Shown here piece after piece: positions 26,765 through 35,210 of a DNA stretch of 48,947 nucleotides. The notes under the pieces were generated by a model. That model was given only the letters and a program-made list of their open reading frames with translations. It did no database searches and was not told the origin of the DNA. Position 1 is the stretch's first letter; every line of letters starts with the position of its first letter. Source of the stretch: G020348385 sp964580235 (GTDB lineage: Bacteria; Acidobacteriota; Aminicenantia; Aminicenantales; Aminicenantaceae); contig CAZOJY010000011.1 of NCBI GenBank assembly GCA_964580235.1, positions 1-48,947 of the forward strand, given 5' to 3'. Both the position numbers and the translations under genes were made by a program.

Positions 26765-27715
26765 TCAATAATATCTTTTGAGGTCCATGCCGGAATAAAG
26801 AGAGCCGACTTCGTCCGCGTAGCCGTTGAACATCAAGGTTTCACGGCGGCCCTCTTCGCCGATACGACGTTCAGTCTTTTGTGTCCAGCGGGGATGATTG
26901 ACGTTGGGATTCACATTGGCATAAAAACCATATTCTTCCGGTCTTTTTTTATTCCAGGATGTTTTGGGCATTTTTTTCCTGAATCGGATCCTCACGATCG
27001 ATTTTCCACTTTTGAATCCGTATTTCCAGGGGATGACAAGCCTCAGCGGTGCGCCATTCTGGTTAGAGAGGACTTCGCCATACATCCCGACAGATAGGAT
27101 GGCCAGCGGGTGCATGGCCTCATCCATCCGGAGTCCCTCGACATAAGGCCAGGGAAGCACGTCTGATTTCAACCCGGGCATCTGTTTGCGATCGTAAACC
27201 GTGGTGAATTCCATAAACTTGGCGTCGGATGTCGGAGCGCATTTTTTGATGAACTCGGAAAGCGGGAATCCGATCCAGGGAATGATCATGCCAAATGCTT
27301 CCACACACCGTAACCGGTAGACGCGTTCTTCAAGCGGAAACATCTGCAGAATCTCTTCGATATCAAACTTTAATGGCTTTTCGACTTCTCCTTCAACAGA
27401 CACCTGCCATGGGCGCGTTTTGAAATCTTTGGCAAGTTTTATCGCTCCTCTCTTGCTGGTGGAAAATTCATAAAAATTGGTGTAGCCGGTCGCGTTCTCA
27501 TAGGAGGTTAGTTTTTCATCAACCGTGAATTCGCCTTTTTTGGCAATATTCAGTTTTGCTTTTTTTTGCTCTTGGAAGGAAAAAAGCGAATTCGGCTTCA
27601 TCAATCCCATTCCTGCAACCACAGCTGTGCTGGCAATAAACTTCCGGCGGTCCATGTAGAGCTTTTTGGGAGTTATTTCAGAAAATTTGATATCCGATCC
27701 TCTTTTTATTAGCAT
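26765..27715 (-). CDS. msrP: Periplasmic methionine-sulfoxide reductase catalytic subunit MsrP (YedY)
   Basis: 316 residues of the molybdopterin sulfite-oxidase-like family. Tat signal with RRKFIAST at ~23-30, about 20 residues in, as usual for MsrP; the molybdenum-ligand Cys is C137 in YRLRCVEAF, followed by the conserved PWIGFPL. MsrP reduces protein-bound methionine sulfoxide in the periplasm using electrons from the heme membrane protein MsrQ. No msrQ gene is adjacent, which is odd for the family, so the partner is elsewhere or replaced. The start at 27715 has AGGAGGG 5-6 nt upstream. It lies just above the cassette 2 kinase promoter boxes; no operon partner is visible. Confidence 0.9.
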   Translation of the reverse strand: MLIKRGSDIKFSEITPKKLYMDRRKFIASTAVVAGMGLMKPNSLFSFQEQKKAKLNIAKKGEFTVDEKLTSYENATGYTNFYEFSTSKRGAIKLAKDFKTRPWQVSVEGEVEKPLKFDIEEILQMFPLEERVYRLRCVEAFGMIIPWIGFPLSEFIKKCAPTSDAKFMEFTTVYDRKQMPGLKSDVLPWPYVEGLRMDEAMHPLAILSVGMYGEVLSNQNGAPLRLVIPWKYGFKSGKSIVRIRFRKKMPKTSWNKKRPEEYGFYANVNPNVNHPRWTQKTERRIGEEGRRETLMFNGYADEVGSLYSGMDLKRYY

Positions 27716-27774
27716 GGGGACCCTCCTGTCTCACCCATTCTCAACAAACATATACCACAGCCACCTGCCAAAAG

Positions 27775-27798
27775 AAAAGGGGACGGTTCTATTTTATT
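27775..27798 (-). repeat. GGGGACGGTTCT-family short repeat, copy 2
   Basis: On the minus strand this reads AATAGAACCGTCCCCTTTT at the end of hicA and supplies the hicA stop codon (27789-27791). Confidence 0.6.
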
Positions 27799-28007
27799 AG
27801 ATCATCCTTATCAATTCCCGCTTGTTTCAGGATGGCAAGGAGAGTTCCTTTAGGAATATCCTTCCGATGAAATGGTACGGTTACCCTCTTCGCTTTTTCA
27901 GGATGGTAAAAAACCAAATGGCTTCCAGAAGAATGGTCGAGTTGAAATCCATGCTGCTCTAAAATTTTGATGACTTTTTTGGGTGTGAGAGATGGTAATT
28001 TAGGCAA
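27789..28007 (-). CDS. hicA: HicA-type mRNA interferase toxin
   Basis: 72 residues with the HicA dsRBD-like fold signature: LTPKKVIKILEQHGF, then the catalytic-His motif SGSH (H30), VPFHRKDIPKGTLLAILKQAG. HicA cleaves mRNA when not bound by HicB. Overlaps the end of hicB by 8 bp. The stop codon lies inside a short repeat, so the repeat may have trimmed or extended the C-terminus. Confidence 0.9.
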   Translation of the reverse strand: MPKLPSLTPKKVIKILEQHGFQLDHSSGSHLVFYHPEKAKRVTVPFHRKDIPKGTLLAILKQAGIDKDDLIK

Positions 28008-28230
28008 ATTGAATACTCAGTGTCCCTTCTAAACTATCTGAATCATCAATTATTGGTTCATTGTGTTTTTTAAGACTTTCCAAATAAGCTTTTATTGCAT
28101 CCAATGCCATTATCTTTGCCTGCTCTAAGTTTGCTCCATAGGTAATGCAACCGGGGAGGGTCGGAACTGTAACAGTATATCCGCCTTCTGGTTCAGGTCT
28201 TAAAATTATTCTATACGAAAGTGTATTCAT
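28000..28230 (-). CDS. hicB: HicB-type antitoxin
   Basis: 76 residues with the partial RNase-H-like HicB fold: YRIILRPEPEGGYTVTVPTLPGCITYG, then a helix with QAKIMALDAIKAYLESL. No C-terminal DNA-binding domain is present, so this is the short HicB form. The start at 28230 is chosen because the fold begins there; AAGAGA lies 5 nt upstream. Gene order is antitoxin then toxin with overlap. Confidence 0.88.
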   Translation of the reverse strand: MNTLSYRIILRPEPEGGYTVTVPTLPGCITYGANLEQAKIMALDAIKAYLESLKKHNEPIIDDSDSLEGTLSIQFA

Positions 28231-28336
28231 TTGAATCTCTTTCCGATCTTTATCGTCATCTTTATTATTCAAAAATATTTGGAACAAGTCAATTCACATT
28301 TTATCCAAAGCTAAAATTCGGTATCGCTTTTTTTTC

Positions 28337-28387
28337 TTGACAAGATACCATCATTTATTTCATACTGAGGTATGAATACTTCATACT
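28337..28387 (+). promoter_or_regulatory. RHH-vapC promoter with palindromic operator
   Basis: TTGACA (28337-28342) faces CATACT or TCATAC about 17-18 nt later. The -10 region is overlain by a perfect inverted repeat, TTCATAC (28359-28365) and GTATGAA (28370-28376) around TGAG, with a third half-site TTCATACT at 28380. This is what autorepression by the ribbon-helix-helix antitoxin would need. Confidence 0.6.
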
Positions 28388-28400
28388 AATTAAAGATGCT

Positions 28401-28748
28401 ATGGGCAAAACAATTAAATTCGCGGTCAGTATGTCTGAAGAGGTATTCAAGGAACTTGAGTCTTTGCGGCACAAGACAGGATGGACGAGAAGCCAATTCA
28501 TCCGGGATGCTATCCGTTCCTGGAAGGCAGAATTTTCACGACCCTCCCGAGTGAGGGAAGAAGCTGAAGAATATAAAAAGGAGGTGCCGATAGATATAGT
28601 TGATCCCGAAGAACGGCGTAGGAGAGCAATAGCGGCCGCCGGGCGTTTTCGATCGGACATTACTGATCTCTCTACAAACCATGATAAATATTTAGAAGAA
28701 TCTTATACGGTGACGGCACCACAGAATGACGGAAAAAAGAAGCAGTGA
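28401..28748 (+). CDS. Ribbon-helix-helix (CopG-type) antitoxin
   Basis: 115 residues. N-terminal RHH fold: strand TIKFAVSMSEE, then helix EVFKELESLRHKTGWTRSQFIRDAIRSW, the usual MetJ/Arc/CopG pattern; the C-terminal part is charged and probably wraps the toxin. Pairs with the PIN gene that starts 5 bp after its stop. The operator at 28359-28387 is likely its own target. The Shine-Dalgarno is weak. Confidence 0.82.
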   Translation: MGKTIKFAVSMSEEVFKELESLRHKTGWTRSQFIRDAIRSWKAEFSRPSRVREEAEEYKKEVPIDIVDPEERRRRAIAAAGRFRSDITDLSTNHDKYLEESYTVTAPQNDGKKKQ

Positions 28749-28752
28749 ATCT

Positions 28753-29157
28753 ATGAATATTCTTGTCGATACGAGCGCTTTTCTTGCCGTTCTCGACGGA
28801 AGTGACCACAACCACACAAAAGCTGCACCCTATTGGGAAAAAATCATCAAAAGCGGCGATGTGTTGCTCTGCCATAATTACATCCTGGTTGAAATATCAG
28901 CCCTGATCCTGCGGCGCTTTGGAATGGAGGCAGTCCGCGTCTTCGAGCAGGACATCTTTCCGATTTTGCACGTCATATGGGTGACCAAGGAGATTCATTC
29001 GGCTGCTGTAAGTGCTCACCTAATGGCAGATCGGTGCTCACTGAGCCTAGTCGATTGTGTCAGCTTCGAGGTCATGCGCCGAACCGGAATACGGAAAGCA
29101 TTCGCCTTTGACCATCACTTCAAAGATTATGGATACGAGCCCAACCCTGGTCAATAA
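28753..29157 (+). CDS. vapC: VapC-type PIN-domain ribonuclease toxin
   Basis: 134 residues with the four acidic PIN residues in order: D6 (LVDTSAF), E47 (LVEISAL), D101 (LVDCVSF) and D120 (FAFDHHF). VapC toxins cleave tRNA or rRNA in a Mg-dependent way. The start at 28753 is chosen because the PIN strand begins MNILVDTS; the longer ORF from 28726 would overlap the antitoxin. Convergent with the cassette 3 propeller gene. Confidence 0.88.
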   Translation: MNILVDTSAFLAVLDGSDHNHTKAAPYWEKIIKSGDVLLCHNYILVEISALILRRFGMEAVRVFEQDIFPILHVIWVTKEIHSAAVSAHLMADRCSLSLVDCVSFEVMRRTGIRKAFAFDHHFKDYGYEPNPGQ

Positions 29158-29217
29158 GGACCGCAAATCGAGGTTTTTTTGTTTTCTCAATACTTCTTCC
29201 CATTTCCCCAGAAAGTA

Positions 29218-29251
29218 ATGACTAAAATGAAGCGAACTTCATAATAGTCAT
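29218..29251. terminator. Palindrome between vapC and cassette 3
   Basis: ATGACTAAAATGAAG (29218-29232) and CTTCATAATAGTCAT (29237-29251) pair at 13 of 15 positions around the loop CGAA. Placed between convergent 3' ends, it could serve as a bidirectional terminator, though it lacks a U tract; a protein-binding palindrome is the alternative. Confidence 0.4.
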
Positions 29252-29428
29252 GACTTTTCTGAAGTATAGCTCAAAATCTCGATCGAAAAAAATCGTCAAA
29301 GGGAATGAAAATGATGCCTGCCCATGAGTTTCTCGCTGATATCAATTTATCTCCAAGTTAGAAACGCAGGCTGCTGAATGTCGTTCAGTCGTATGAATAG
29401 TATGAATAAGCGTATGTGAAAAGGCCTT

Positions 29429-31579
29429 TTATTTTTCTTTAGGCAGGAAGTTTTCCATCACCCAGATCTCTGGAAGTCGTTGGGTTGGGCCATGAGCAGA
29501 AAAAGCAATCTGCCGTCCATCGGGATGAATGCTGATGTAAGAAATTCCATACATCGAGATCCCCAGCTTCTCGGGCTCCCCTCCTTCTGTGGCAACGCGC
29601 ATCAATTCACATTTATCTTCCGACCTGTCCCAAGAAGCAAAGAGGATAAATCGGTTATCTGGAGTCCAAGCCAAGTCCCTGATCACGTATTTATCAAGAT
29701 CAAGAATACATACTTTTTTAAAATCCCCCCCTGTTGCAGGGAGGACGTAGATTATATCCATATTTTGATCCATGTCTCTTTGGGCAAACGCCAATTTTTC
29801 GCCATCAGGAGAAATGCAAAAGAGTTCATGAGTGGAGTTAACAGATTGAAATATGCCGATTTCTTTTTCTCGGCCTGTCTCAAAATCGTGATGAATAATC
29901 CGATTATTGAGTATGGTCGATCCTTCGGCAATCGGCTTAACCCTTAAATAATAGATGGAATTTCCACTTTTAGACCAGCAGTGACCGTAAACATCGCTAT
30001 CTTCTTCTGGTGGGATAACTGGTTCAACCTTTTTTGTTTGAGGATCGATGCTGTAAATGGCCCACTCCCATTCCCTGATGCATCCCACGACATGAATTCT
30101 GCTTCCGTCCGGAGCCCATCGCGGTTGTTGAAAAACTTTCAAATTCGGGCTGAATTCTGAATTCTCCCCGCTTTTAAGATTGTGAATACAGAGAACCGGA
30201 TTAGGGAATTTTCGAGAAACACCACGATCAGAAACGTATGCCAGGCGATCATCATCGGGGGAAAAGCTAGGATCGATGTTGTACCCCTCATGAGGCAGAG
30301 ACAGTTTCTCCGGACTATCGATGACTCTTCCCGACTCAGGATCGAGTTCAGCCTTGTAGATAAAGGACAGATCATTCCTGAGACCATAAAAAAATGCACC
30401 CTTATCGGTCACGCCGAGAGGTATGATAGGCCCCATATTATCCTTGATCAACACAGGATCTTTATGGGTTCGTTGTTCTGACACTCGGATGGCCCAGACT
30501 CCTATGGTTCCTGTGCGGTTGCTGGCAAAGAGCACATGCTTTCCATCTGGTGACCATCCCAAAAGATATTCGTCAGCAGGATGCTTAACCAAAGGAATCT
30601 CTTTTTTCTCATCGAGAGAGAAGAGAAAGATGTCATGGTGTACTGATTGACCTGATCTTACTTCTTTTGTGTAGGCGATGGATCGGCCGCCAGGTGAAAA
30701 ATATCCTTCCTTAATTAACATGAACGACTGAAACGACTCTGTGAGCTTAAAAGTTTTGAGGATATGAAACGATCCATCCTCAATGGAAACCAGCCCCAGT
30801 TCTACTGATTCATCATCGCTTGAAAGCGGCTCCCCTGTGAAATAGGCCAAAATGTGCTTCCCATCCGGAGTCCAATCAAAAGGATAGGCATACACACCTT
30901 TCTTTTTTTTAAAGATAATCCTGGAACCGGACCCATCCATTCCTGCCACTCTGATCTCAGATGCGTTTACGTCCGACCAGTCAGTCCACACATATGCCAA
31001 ATTTTTACCGTCTGGAGACCATGTGGCATCATATGCAAATCCCCCTTTATCCTCCGTGAGGATGCGGCTCTCTCCAGTGGTAAGATCTCTTACAGCAAAG
31101 TTCCCATATTTATCCTCATCCGGATAGGCATAATATCGCCCATTAGGAGAAACCGAGCTATAGACAACGATGTGCCCTTCTAGGACTTTTCGAATTTTCA
31201 ATTCCTTTTCATCTGTCTTTGCCCTAAAAAAACTGGCCAGCTTTTTTTTAGCAAGGTTTACTTCCTCCACCTGATCAGGGTAATTATCCACCACACTCTG
31301 GTAGGCCTTCTTCGCCTCTTTTATCCCCAGCTTTTCATAGCATATCCCGATCTGAAGCTGAGCTCTGGCGGCAATTTTCCTGTTTTCAGGAAATTCTTTG
31401 ATTATCCTGAGCAAGATCTGGATGGCTCCGCTCAAATCGCCCTCAGACTCCTTTTTGAATACGGCGGCTTCGTACAGTTCTGCGGCTGACTCTTGCGTGA
31501 GAGCATGCTGGAACGAAACCAATACAACAACACCAAAAAACACCAATAAAACCCAACAAAAAATTCTTCCATGTTTCAT
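29429..31579 (-). CDS. Cassette 3 secreted TPR + PD40 propeller protein
   Basis: 716 residues: signal peptide (WVLLVFFGVVVLVSFQ), TPR unit (~30-125: AAELYEAAVFKKESEGDL, AQLQIGICYEKLG), PD40 propeller with WSPDGK, FSPDDD, WAPDGS and WTPDNR blades, and the conserved tail EIWVMENFLP. No lipobox. Its TPR half is closest to cassette 4 (shared AAVFKK, QLQIGIC). Start ATG 31579; a GGGGAG purine site precedes it. The promoter carries a GTTGAG-type 11-bp array. Ligand unknown. Confidence 0.86.
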   Translation of the reverse strand: MKHGRIFCWVLLVFFGVVVLVSFQHALTQESAAELYEAAVFKKESEGDLSGAIQILLRIIKEFPENRKIAARAQLQIGICYEKLGIKEAKKAYQSVVDNYPDQVEEVNLAKKKLASFFRAKTDEKELKIRKVLEGHIVVYSSVSPNGRYYAYPDEDKYGNFAVRDLTTGESRILTEDKGGFAYDATWSPDGKNLAYVWTDWSDVNASEIRVAGMDGSGSRIIFKKKKGVYAYPFDWTPDGKHILAYFTGEPLSSDDESVELGLVSIEDGSFHILKTFKLTESFQSFMLIKEGYFSPGGRSIAYTKEVRSGQSVHHDIFLFSLDEKKEIPLVKHPADEYLLGWSPDGKHVLFASNRTGTIGVWAIRVSEQRTHKDPVLIKDNMGPIIPLGVTDKGAFFYGLRNDLSFIYKAELDPESGRVIDSPEKLSLPHEGYNIDPSFSPDDDRLAYVSDRGVSRKFPNPVLCIHNLKSGENSEFSPNLKVFQQPRWAPDGSRIHVVGCIREWEWAIYSIDPQTKKVEPVIPPEEDSDVYGHCWSKSGNSIYYLRVKPIAEGSTILNNRIIHHDFETGREKEIGIFQSVNSTHELFCISPDGEKLAFAQRDMDQNMDIIYVLPATGGDFKKVCILDLDKYVIRDLAWTPDNRFILFASWDRSEDKCELMRVATEGGEPEKLGISMYGISYISIHPDGRQIAFSAHGPTQRLPEIWVMENFLPKEK

Positions 31580-31642
31580 GATTCGAGCTCCCCGTTAAAA
31601 TTCATATCACAGGGAATGCTAACAGAATAATTAAAGCTTGTG

Positions 31643-31686
31643 GTTAAGGTTGTGTTGAGAATAGGATGCGTTTTTGTTGCTAAAAT
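31643..31686 (-). promoter_or_regulatory. Cassette 3 response-regulator box array (4 x 11 bp)
   Basis: In-phase units start at 31643 (GTTAAGGTTGT), 31654 (GTTGAGAATAG), 31665 and 31676. The array ends 1 bp before the RR stop. TAGCAT (31616-31621, minus strand) starts 21 nt below the near edge, and the edge is 64 bp from the propeller ATG. Confidence 0.58.
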
Positions 31687-31687
31687 T

Positions 31688-32368
31688 TCATCCATTGAAT
31701 TTGTACCCCACCCCTCTGATGCTGACGATGTGTTCAGGGTTAGCTGGATCGTCTTCCAGTTTCTGCCTCAGGTGAACGATGTGGGGGTCGATGGTGCGGG
31801 GCGAGACGATGGCATCGCCCCAGGTTTTATCCAGGATGGCATCCCTGGTGAGAACCTCACCCTTACGCTCGATAAAAAAAGTGAGGAGATTGAATTCCAA
31901 AGCGGTCAGATGTAGTTTCTTTCCTGTTTTCATCACTTCATGACTTTTGAAATCGACAGACACATCCCCGAATTCATAAATCTCAGGCAACTCCTCCTTC
32001 TGGCTCACCCTCCGCAGGATGGCCTTCACACGGGCTACCATTTCCCTCGATCCTATTGGTTTGGTAACATAGTCATCCGCCCCCAATTCCAGTCCGGTCA
32101 CTTTGTCCATCTCTTCGGTTTTGGCCGCCGTCAGCATCAATATCGGCGTTTTGGTTCCGGACTCTCTCAGTTTTTTGCACACCTCGAAACCATTCAATCC
32201 GGGGAGCATGATGTCCAAGATGATCAAATGATAATTCCCGGCCATGGCTTTTTTCAGGCCCTCTTTGCCGTCTACGGCCGAAGACACCCTGTATCCCTCG
32301 AATTCCAGATCGTCCTTCAATCCCATAAGAATGGTCTTGTCATCTTCAATGATCAATAGTTTTTCCAT
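31688..32368 (-). CDS. Cassette 3 OmpR/PhoB-family response regulator
   Basis: 226 residues from ATG 32368, chosen because AAGGCGG lies 6 nt upstream and because the receiver fold starts at MEKLLIIEDD; the ORF open to 32464 runs back into the kinase gene. Phospho-acceptor D52 (LILDIMLP), VTKPIG lysine. Winged helix with GDAIVSPRTIDPHIVHLRQK and RGVGYKF. The HIVHLR recognition helix is shared with cassette 4 only, as is the GTTGAG-type box. Confidence 0.93.
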   Translation of the reverse strand: MEKLLIIEDDKTILMGLKDDLEFEGYRVSSAVDGKEGLKKAMAGNYHLIILDIMLPGLNGFEVCKKLRESGTKTPILMLTAAKTEEMDKVTGLELGADDYVTKPIGSREMVARVKAILRRVSQKEELPEIYEFGDVSVDFKSHEVMKTGKKLHLTALEFNLLTFFIERKGEVLTRDAILDKTWGDAIVSPRTIDPHIVHLRQKLEDDPANPEHIVSIRGVGYKFNG

Positions 32369-32382
32369 CTTCATCCGCCTTT

Positions 32383-34509
32383 TCAAACTTTTCGATCTAT
32401 CGGGAGTATGATGGTGACCTCTGTTCCCTCTCCCAATCCGCTCTCTATAATCACCTCTCCACAATGAGCTTTGGCGATGTGAGAAACGAGGGTCAAGCCG
32501 ATACCGCTCCCTTTAATGCTGCTGTCTTGGACATCCCCTGACCGGTAGAACTTCTCAAACACCCTGTCCTGATCTTCCTTGCCGATTCCGATCCCTTTAT
32601 CCTCGACTTTTAAATAAATCTTACTTGGATCGGTCCAAGCGCGAAATTTGATCTTCCGGCTTTCTCCGGAATATTTCACGGCATTGTCCAGCAGATTATA
32701 CAAAGCTCGGCCAAGGGCTTCTTTATCGGCAAATATTTTGGGCAATTCCTTCGATATCTCATCTTCTACTGTGAAATCTTGAGGAGCAATCTGTTCCTGA
32801 AACCGGGAAACAACGTCTTGGCACATCTCTGTCACATTTGTCTCTGCAAACTCATACTCTTTCATCCCCGCTTCTATCTTGGAGAAATCGAGGATGTTCT
32901 CGATAAGCCGGCTGAGCCGCTCGCTCTCATGTGTTATGGATTCATAATACTGCTGTTTTTTGCTTTCTTCTTTGACCCGGCCTCTTTGGAGAAGTTCTGC
33001 CAAGTAACGGATGGATGTCAGAGGTGTCCGGAACTCATGGGAAACGGTGGAGACGAACTCGGATTTCAGCTTTGCCAACCGCAGTTCTTTGGCTGTGCCT
33101 CGTATAGCCATCACTCCACCAAATAGGATGGCAATAATAACGACCACAACGGATAGAACATAAATATTCCTCCTGATTCCAAACTGCCGTTCGGCTTCGC
33201 TTGGGGAAGATTGATAAATCTTGACCATCCAGGGAGGAAAACCCTCTTCAAAATTGCATGAATAACTCAATAGAGGAGGACTTCCCTGCTCCGAGATCTC
33301 TTCCCCGGCTATCACGTTATCCCCTTCATCGGTAATTTGGACAATAAACCCCTCTTTTATGGGGAGTTTTGCCAAAATGGAAGGGAAAATTTCATTTTTT
33401 AGATATCGGTTATCGATGGTGAAGCCAAATAGGGACTGGCTATCAGGATAAGTGTAAGAAAACAAAATAAGCTTGTCGCCTGTTTTTTGAGAGAGATGAA
33501 AAAAATTTCCAGATGAGTCTTCAGCCTCGTTCTTATCTGTCACGCTAAGAGGAGCCATCTTTTGTGCGATCGTCTCGATGGTGTCCATTCTCTCCCATTT
33601 TTCGCTCTCGATCCGTTCCAGTTCTGTCCATCGAGTGGCGATGTCCTTTTCGATGTTTTCGATGTCTAACCTTTGCCTTAAGGAATCAAGTTTTTCTTTG
33701 ACTTCCTTTAAATAAATATGAAACTGGGCTTGACTGATTTCCCATCTGGGTTCCAAAAGAGCATCGTAAAGTTCAAGATGCGTTTTTATACTTTCAACGT
33801 CATTATCACTATCGGAATACACTGCCCCCATTTGATAAAGGGCTATTAATGCAAAAGGAATCCCGTCCGAACTTGATTCATCTGGATAATCTCTCACAAT
33901 TAGTTTGTATGTCCGTACAGCTCCTCTTTGGTTCCCGGATAACTTGTAACAACGGGCGATTCGATTGAGGAGCAGCGCTCGAGAGGTTCTATCGGAAGTC
34001 GAACGCAACACCTGCCTGTAGTTGCTGATGGCAAGGGAATAATTCCGCGTTTTGAACTCCGCAGTTTCTGCCGATTGGAATAGCGGATTATCTTCAATTT
34101 TTATAGGGCCTTTCCTAGAATAATCAGATTCTTCATTCAGGCTATAGAGTGGCTTGAAGAGGAGAAAGCTGATTCTTCCGCTGCGACCGACATAAAAGAC
34201 TTCAGCGACTAAGTTTTCACTTTCTTTAATTCTTGTGGCGATATCTTCTAACTCGCTTTCATTCAGGTTGCCTTTGGTTGAGTTCAAGAGTCTGAAAGAC
34301 AACTCTTCAGTCTCTCGAATGCTTACCATAACTTGTGAGTTGATAGATGCGGCTATTCTCTCCAGCTCCTGATTTATCTCTCTTTGCTTGACCAATTTTT
34401 CCCTCTCCGCTTCCCGAATAGCAAAAACCGTCAATATCACGCAAAATATCAAAACGATGGCGGCAAACAAGATTATCGCCCTTTTTTGCCAATCCAATTT
34501 TAGATTCAT
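32383..34509 (-). CDS. Cassette 3 sensor histidine kinase with extracytoplasmic TPR-like sensor
   Basis: 708 residues. TM ~11-31; extracytoplasmic ~32-447 with TPR-like helices ~147-208 (YSLAISNYRQVL, LLNRIARCYKLSG) then DGIPFALIA ~215; TM ~448-470; HisKA with His491 (VSHEFRTPLT); HATPase with N box NLLDNAVKYS, DKGIGI, GSGIGLTLVSH. No HAMP. The cytoplasmic stalk REAEREKL next to TM1 is shared with cassette 4. ATG 34509 follows a 54-nt predicted leader from TATCAT at 34570-34575. Confidence 0.93.
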   Translation of the reverse strand: MNLKLDWQKRAIILFAAIVLIFCVILTVFAIREAEREKLVKQREINQELERIAASINSQVMVSIRETEELSFRLLNSTKGNLNESELEDIATRIKESENLVAEVFYVGRSGRISFLLFKPLYSLNEESDYSRKGPIKIEDNPLFQSAETAEFKTRNYSLAISNYRQVLRSTSDRTSRALLLNRIARCYKLSGNQRGAVRTYKLIVRDYPDESSSDGIPFALIALYQMGAVYSDSDNDVESIKTHLELYDALLEPRWEISQAQFHIYLKEVKEKLDSLRQRLDIENIEKDIATRWTELERIESEKWERMDTIETIAQKMAPLSVTDKNEAEDSSGNFFHLSQKTGDKLILFSYTYPDSQSLFGFTIDNRYLKNEIFPSILAKLPIKEGFIVQITDEGDNVIAGEEISEQGSPPLLSYSCNFEEGFPPWMVKIYQSSPSEAERQFGIRRNIYVLSVVVVIIAILFGGVMAIRGTAKELRLAKLKSEFVSTVSHEFRTPLTSIRYLAELLQRGRVKEESKKQQYYESITHESERLSRLIENILDFSKIEAGMKEYEFAETNVTEMCQDVVSRFQEQIAPQDFTVEDEISKELPKIFADKEALGRALYNLLDNAVKYSGESRKIKFRAWTDPSKIYLKVEDKGIGIGKEDQDRVFEKFYRSGDVQDSSIKGSGIGLTLVSHIAKAHCGEVIIESGLGEGTEVTIILPIDRKV

Positions 34510-34596
34510 CTATGACTCGCCCCAGATTTACTGTCTATAATAAAAAACCCTGTGTATTTTTACAAACGGATGATACCAGATATTTTAATAAGAAAC

Positions 34597-34640
34597 ATTA
34601 ATTTTGAATTGAGTTATGGTTAAGTTTTGGTTGAGATTTA
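34597..34640 (-). promoter_or_regulatory. Cassette 3 kinase box array (4 x 11 bp)
   Basis: In-phase units start at 34597, 34608, 34619 (GTTAAGTTTTG) and 34630 (GTTGAGATTTA). TATCAT (34570-34575, minus strand) starts 21 nt below the near edge, the same spacing as at the propeller promoters. Predicts autoregulation of the cassette 3 HK-RR unit. Confidence 0.6.
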
Positions 34641-35098
34641 ATAATCTCTCAGTCTTAGTCTTCGAACCTTGAAAATTTTTTGCTAAATTATAGCAACACT
34701 TTTTCAGCAACTATTTTTCAGCAACGTATGTATGCTTAATCCTTTATTTAGATGAACCCCGTGTCTCAAAATCTCATACAAAATATCCGATGCAAATTTT
34801 GTATTGGTCTATCATTGATAGGCCGGATTGTGTTGAGTTTTAGTTGCCTGTTTACTTATCTGGAGATTTATGTTCGGTACAACATAGCCACAGGACAACG
34901 ACGACGGCTACAGCGAACAAAGCGATGGAGCTGAAACTGACAATCCGGAAGGCTGAACCCAACATACCCATTAGAGTGGCATCAGGAGTCATTACCCCTC
35001 CCCATTTATTTCGAAGGGGGATGGCTCTGACGAAAGCCGCCCCAAATCCATCCCTCATCATTCACAGAAACAATATAAGGCTTTTATCCACCCAATGT

Positions 35099-35142
35099 GT
35101 TAAGGAATTGTTGAGATTTTATGAAGATTTCATGAGTTATCT
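35099..35142 (-). promoter_or_regulatory. Orphan GTTGAG-type box array (4 x 11 bp)
   Basis: Four contiguous in-phase units start at 35099 (GTTAAGGAATT), 35110 (GTTGAGATTTT), 35121 and 35132. It is one of the cleanest arrays in the window but has no gene at the usual 57-65 bp distance. It may be a remnant promoter, a distal site for cassette 3, or the promoter of an unannotated transcript. Confidence 0.55.
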
Positions 35143-35181
35143 TTTCACTCTTATAACAAAATAAGCAAAATCCCGAATCAA

Positions 35182-35203
35182 TTGTCACGAAAATGTCATA
35201 TTT
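35182..35203 (-). promoter_or_regulatory. Orphan TGTCAT-type box pair between cassettes 3 and 4
   Basis: TTGTCACGAAA at 35182 and ATGTCATATTT at 35193. The core is identical for 15 bases to the cassette 2 kinase box at 26737. It is the box class of cassettes 2 and 5, located among GTTGAG-type sites. Confidence 0.45.
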
Positions 35204-35210
35204 TATAAAA

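Noticed and set aside
29281..29428. Gene between vapC and cassette 3
   Set aside because: No ORF of useful length with a start site; only AT-rich sequence after the 29218 palindrome.
34852..35061. 69-residue minus-strand ORF ending in a hydrophobic helix, 38 bp downstream of the 35099 box array
   Set aside because: No ribosome site, no recognisable family, and a longer plus-strand ORF covers the same bases. Kept only as a possible remnant within the spacer.
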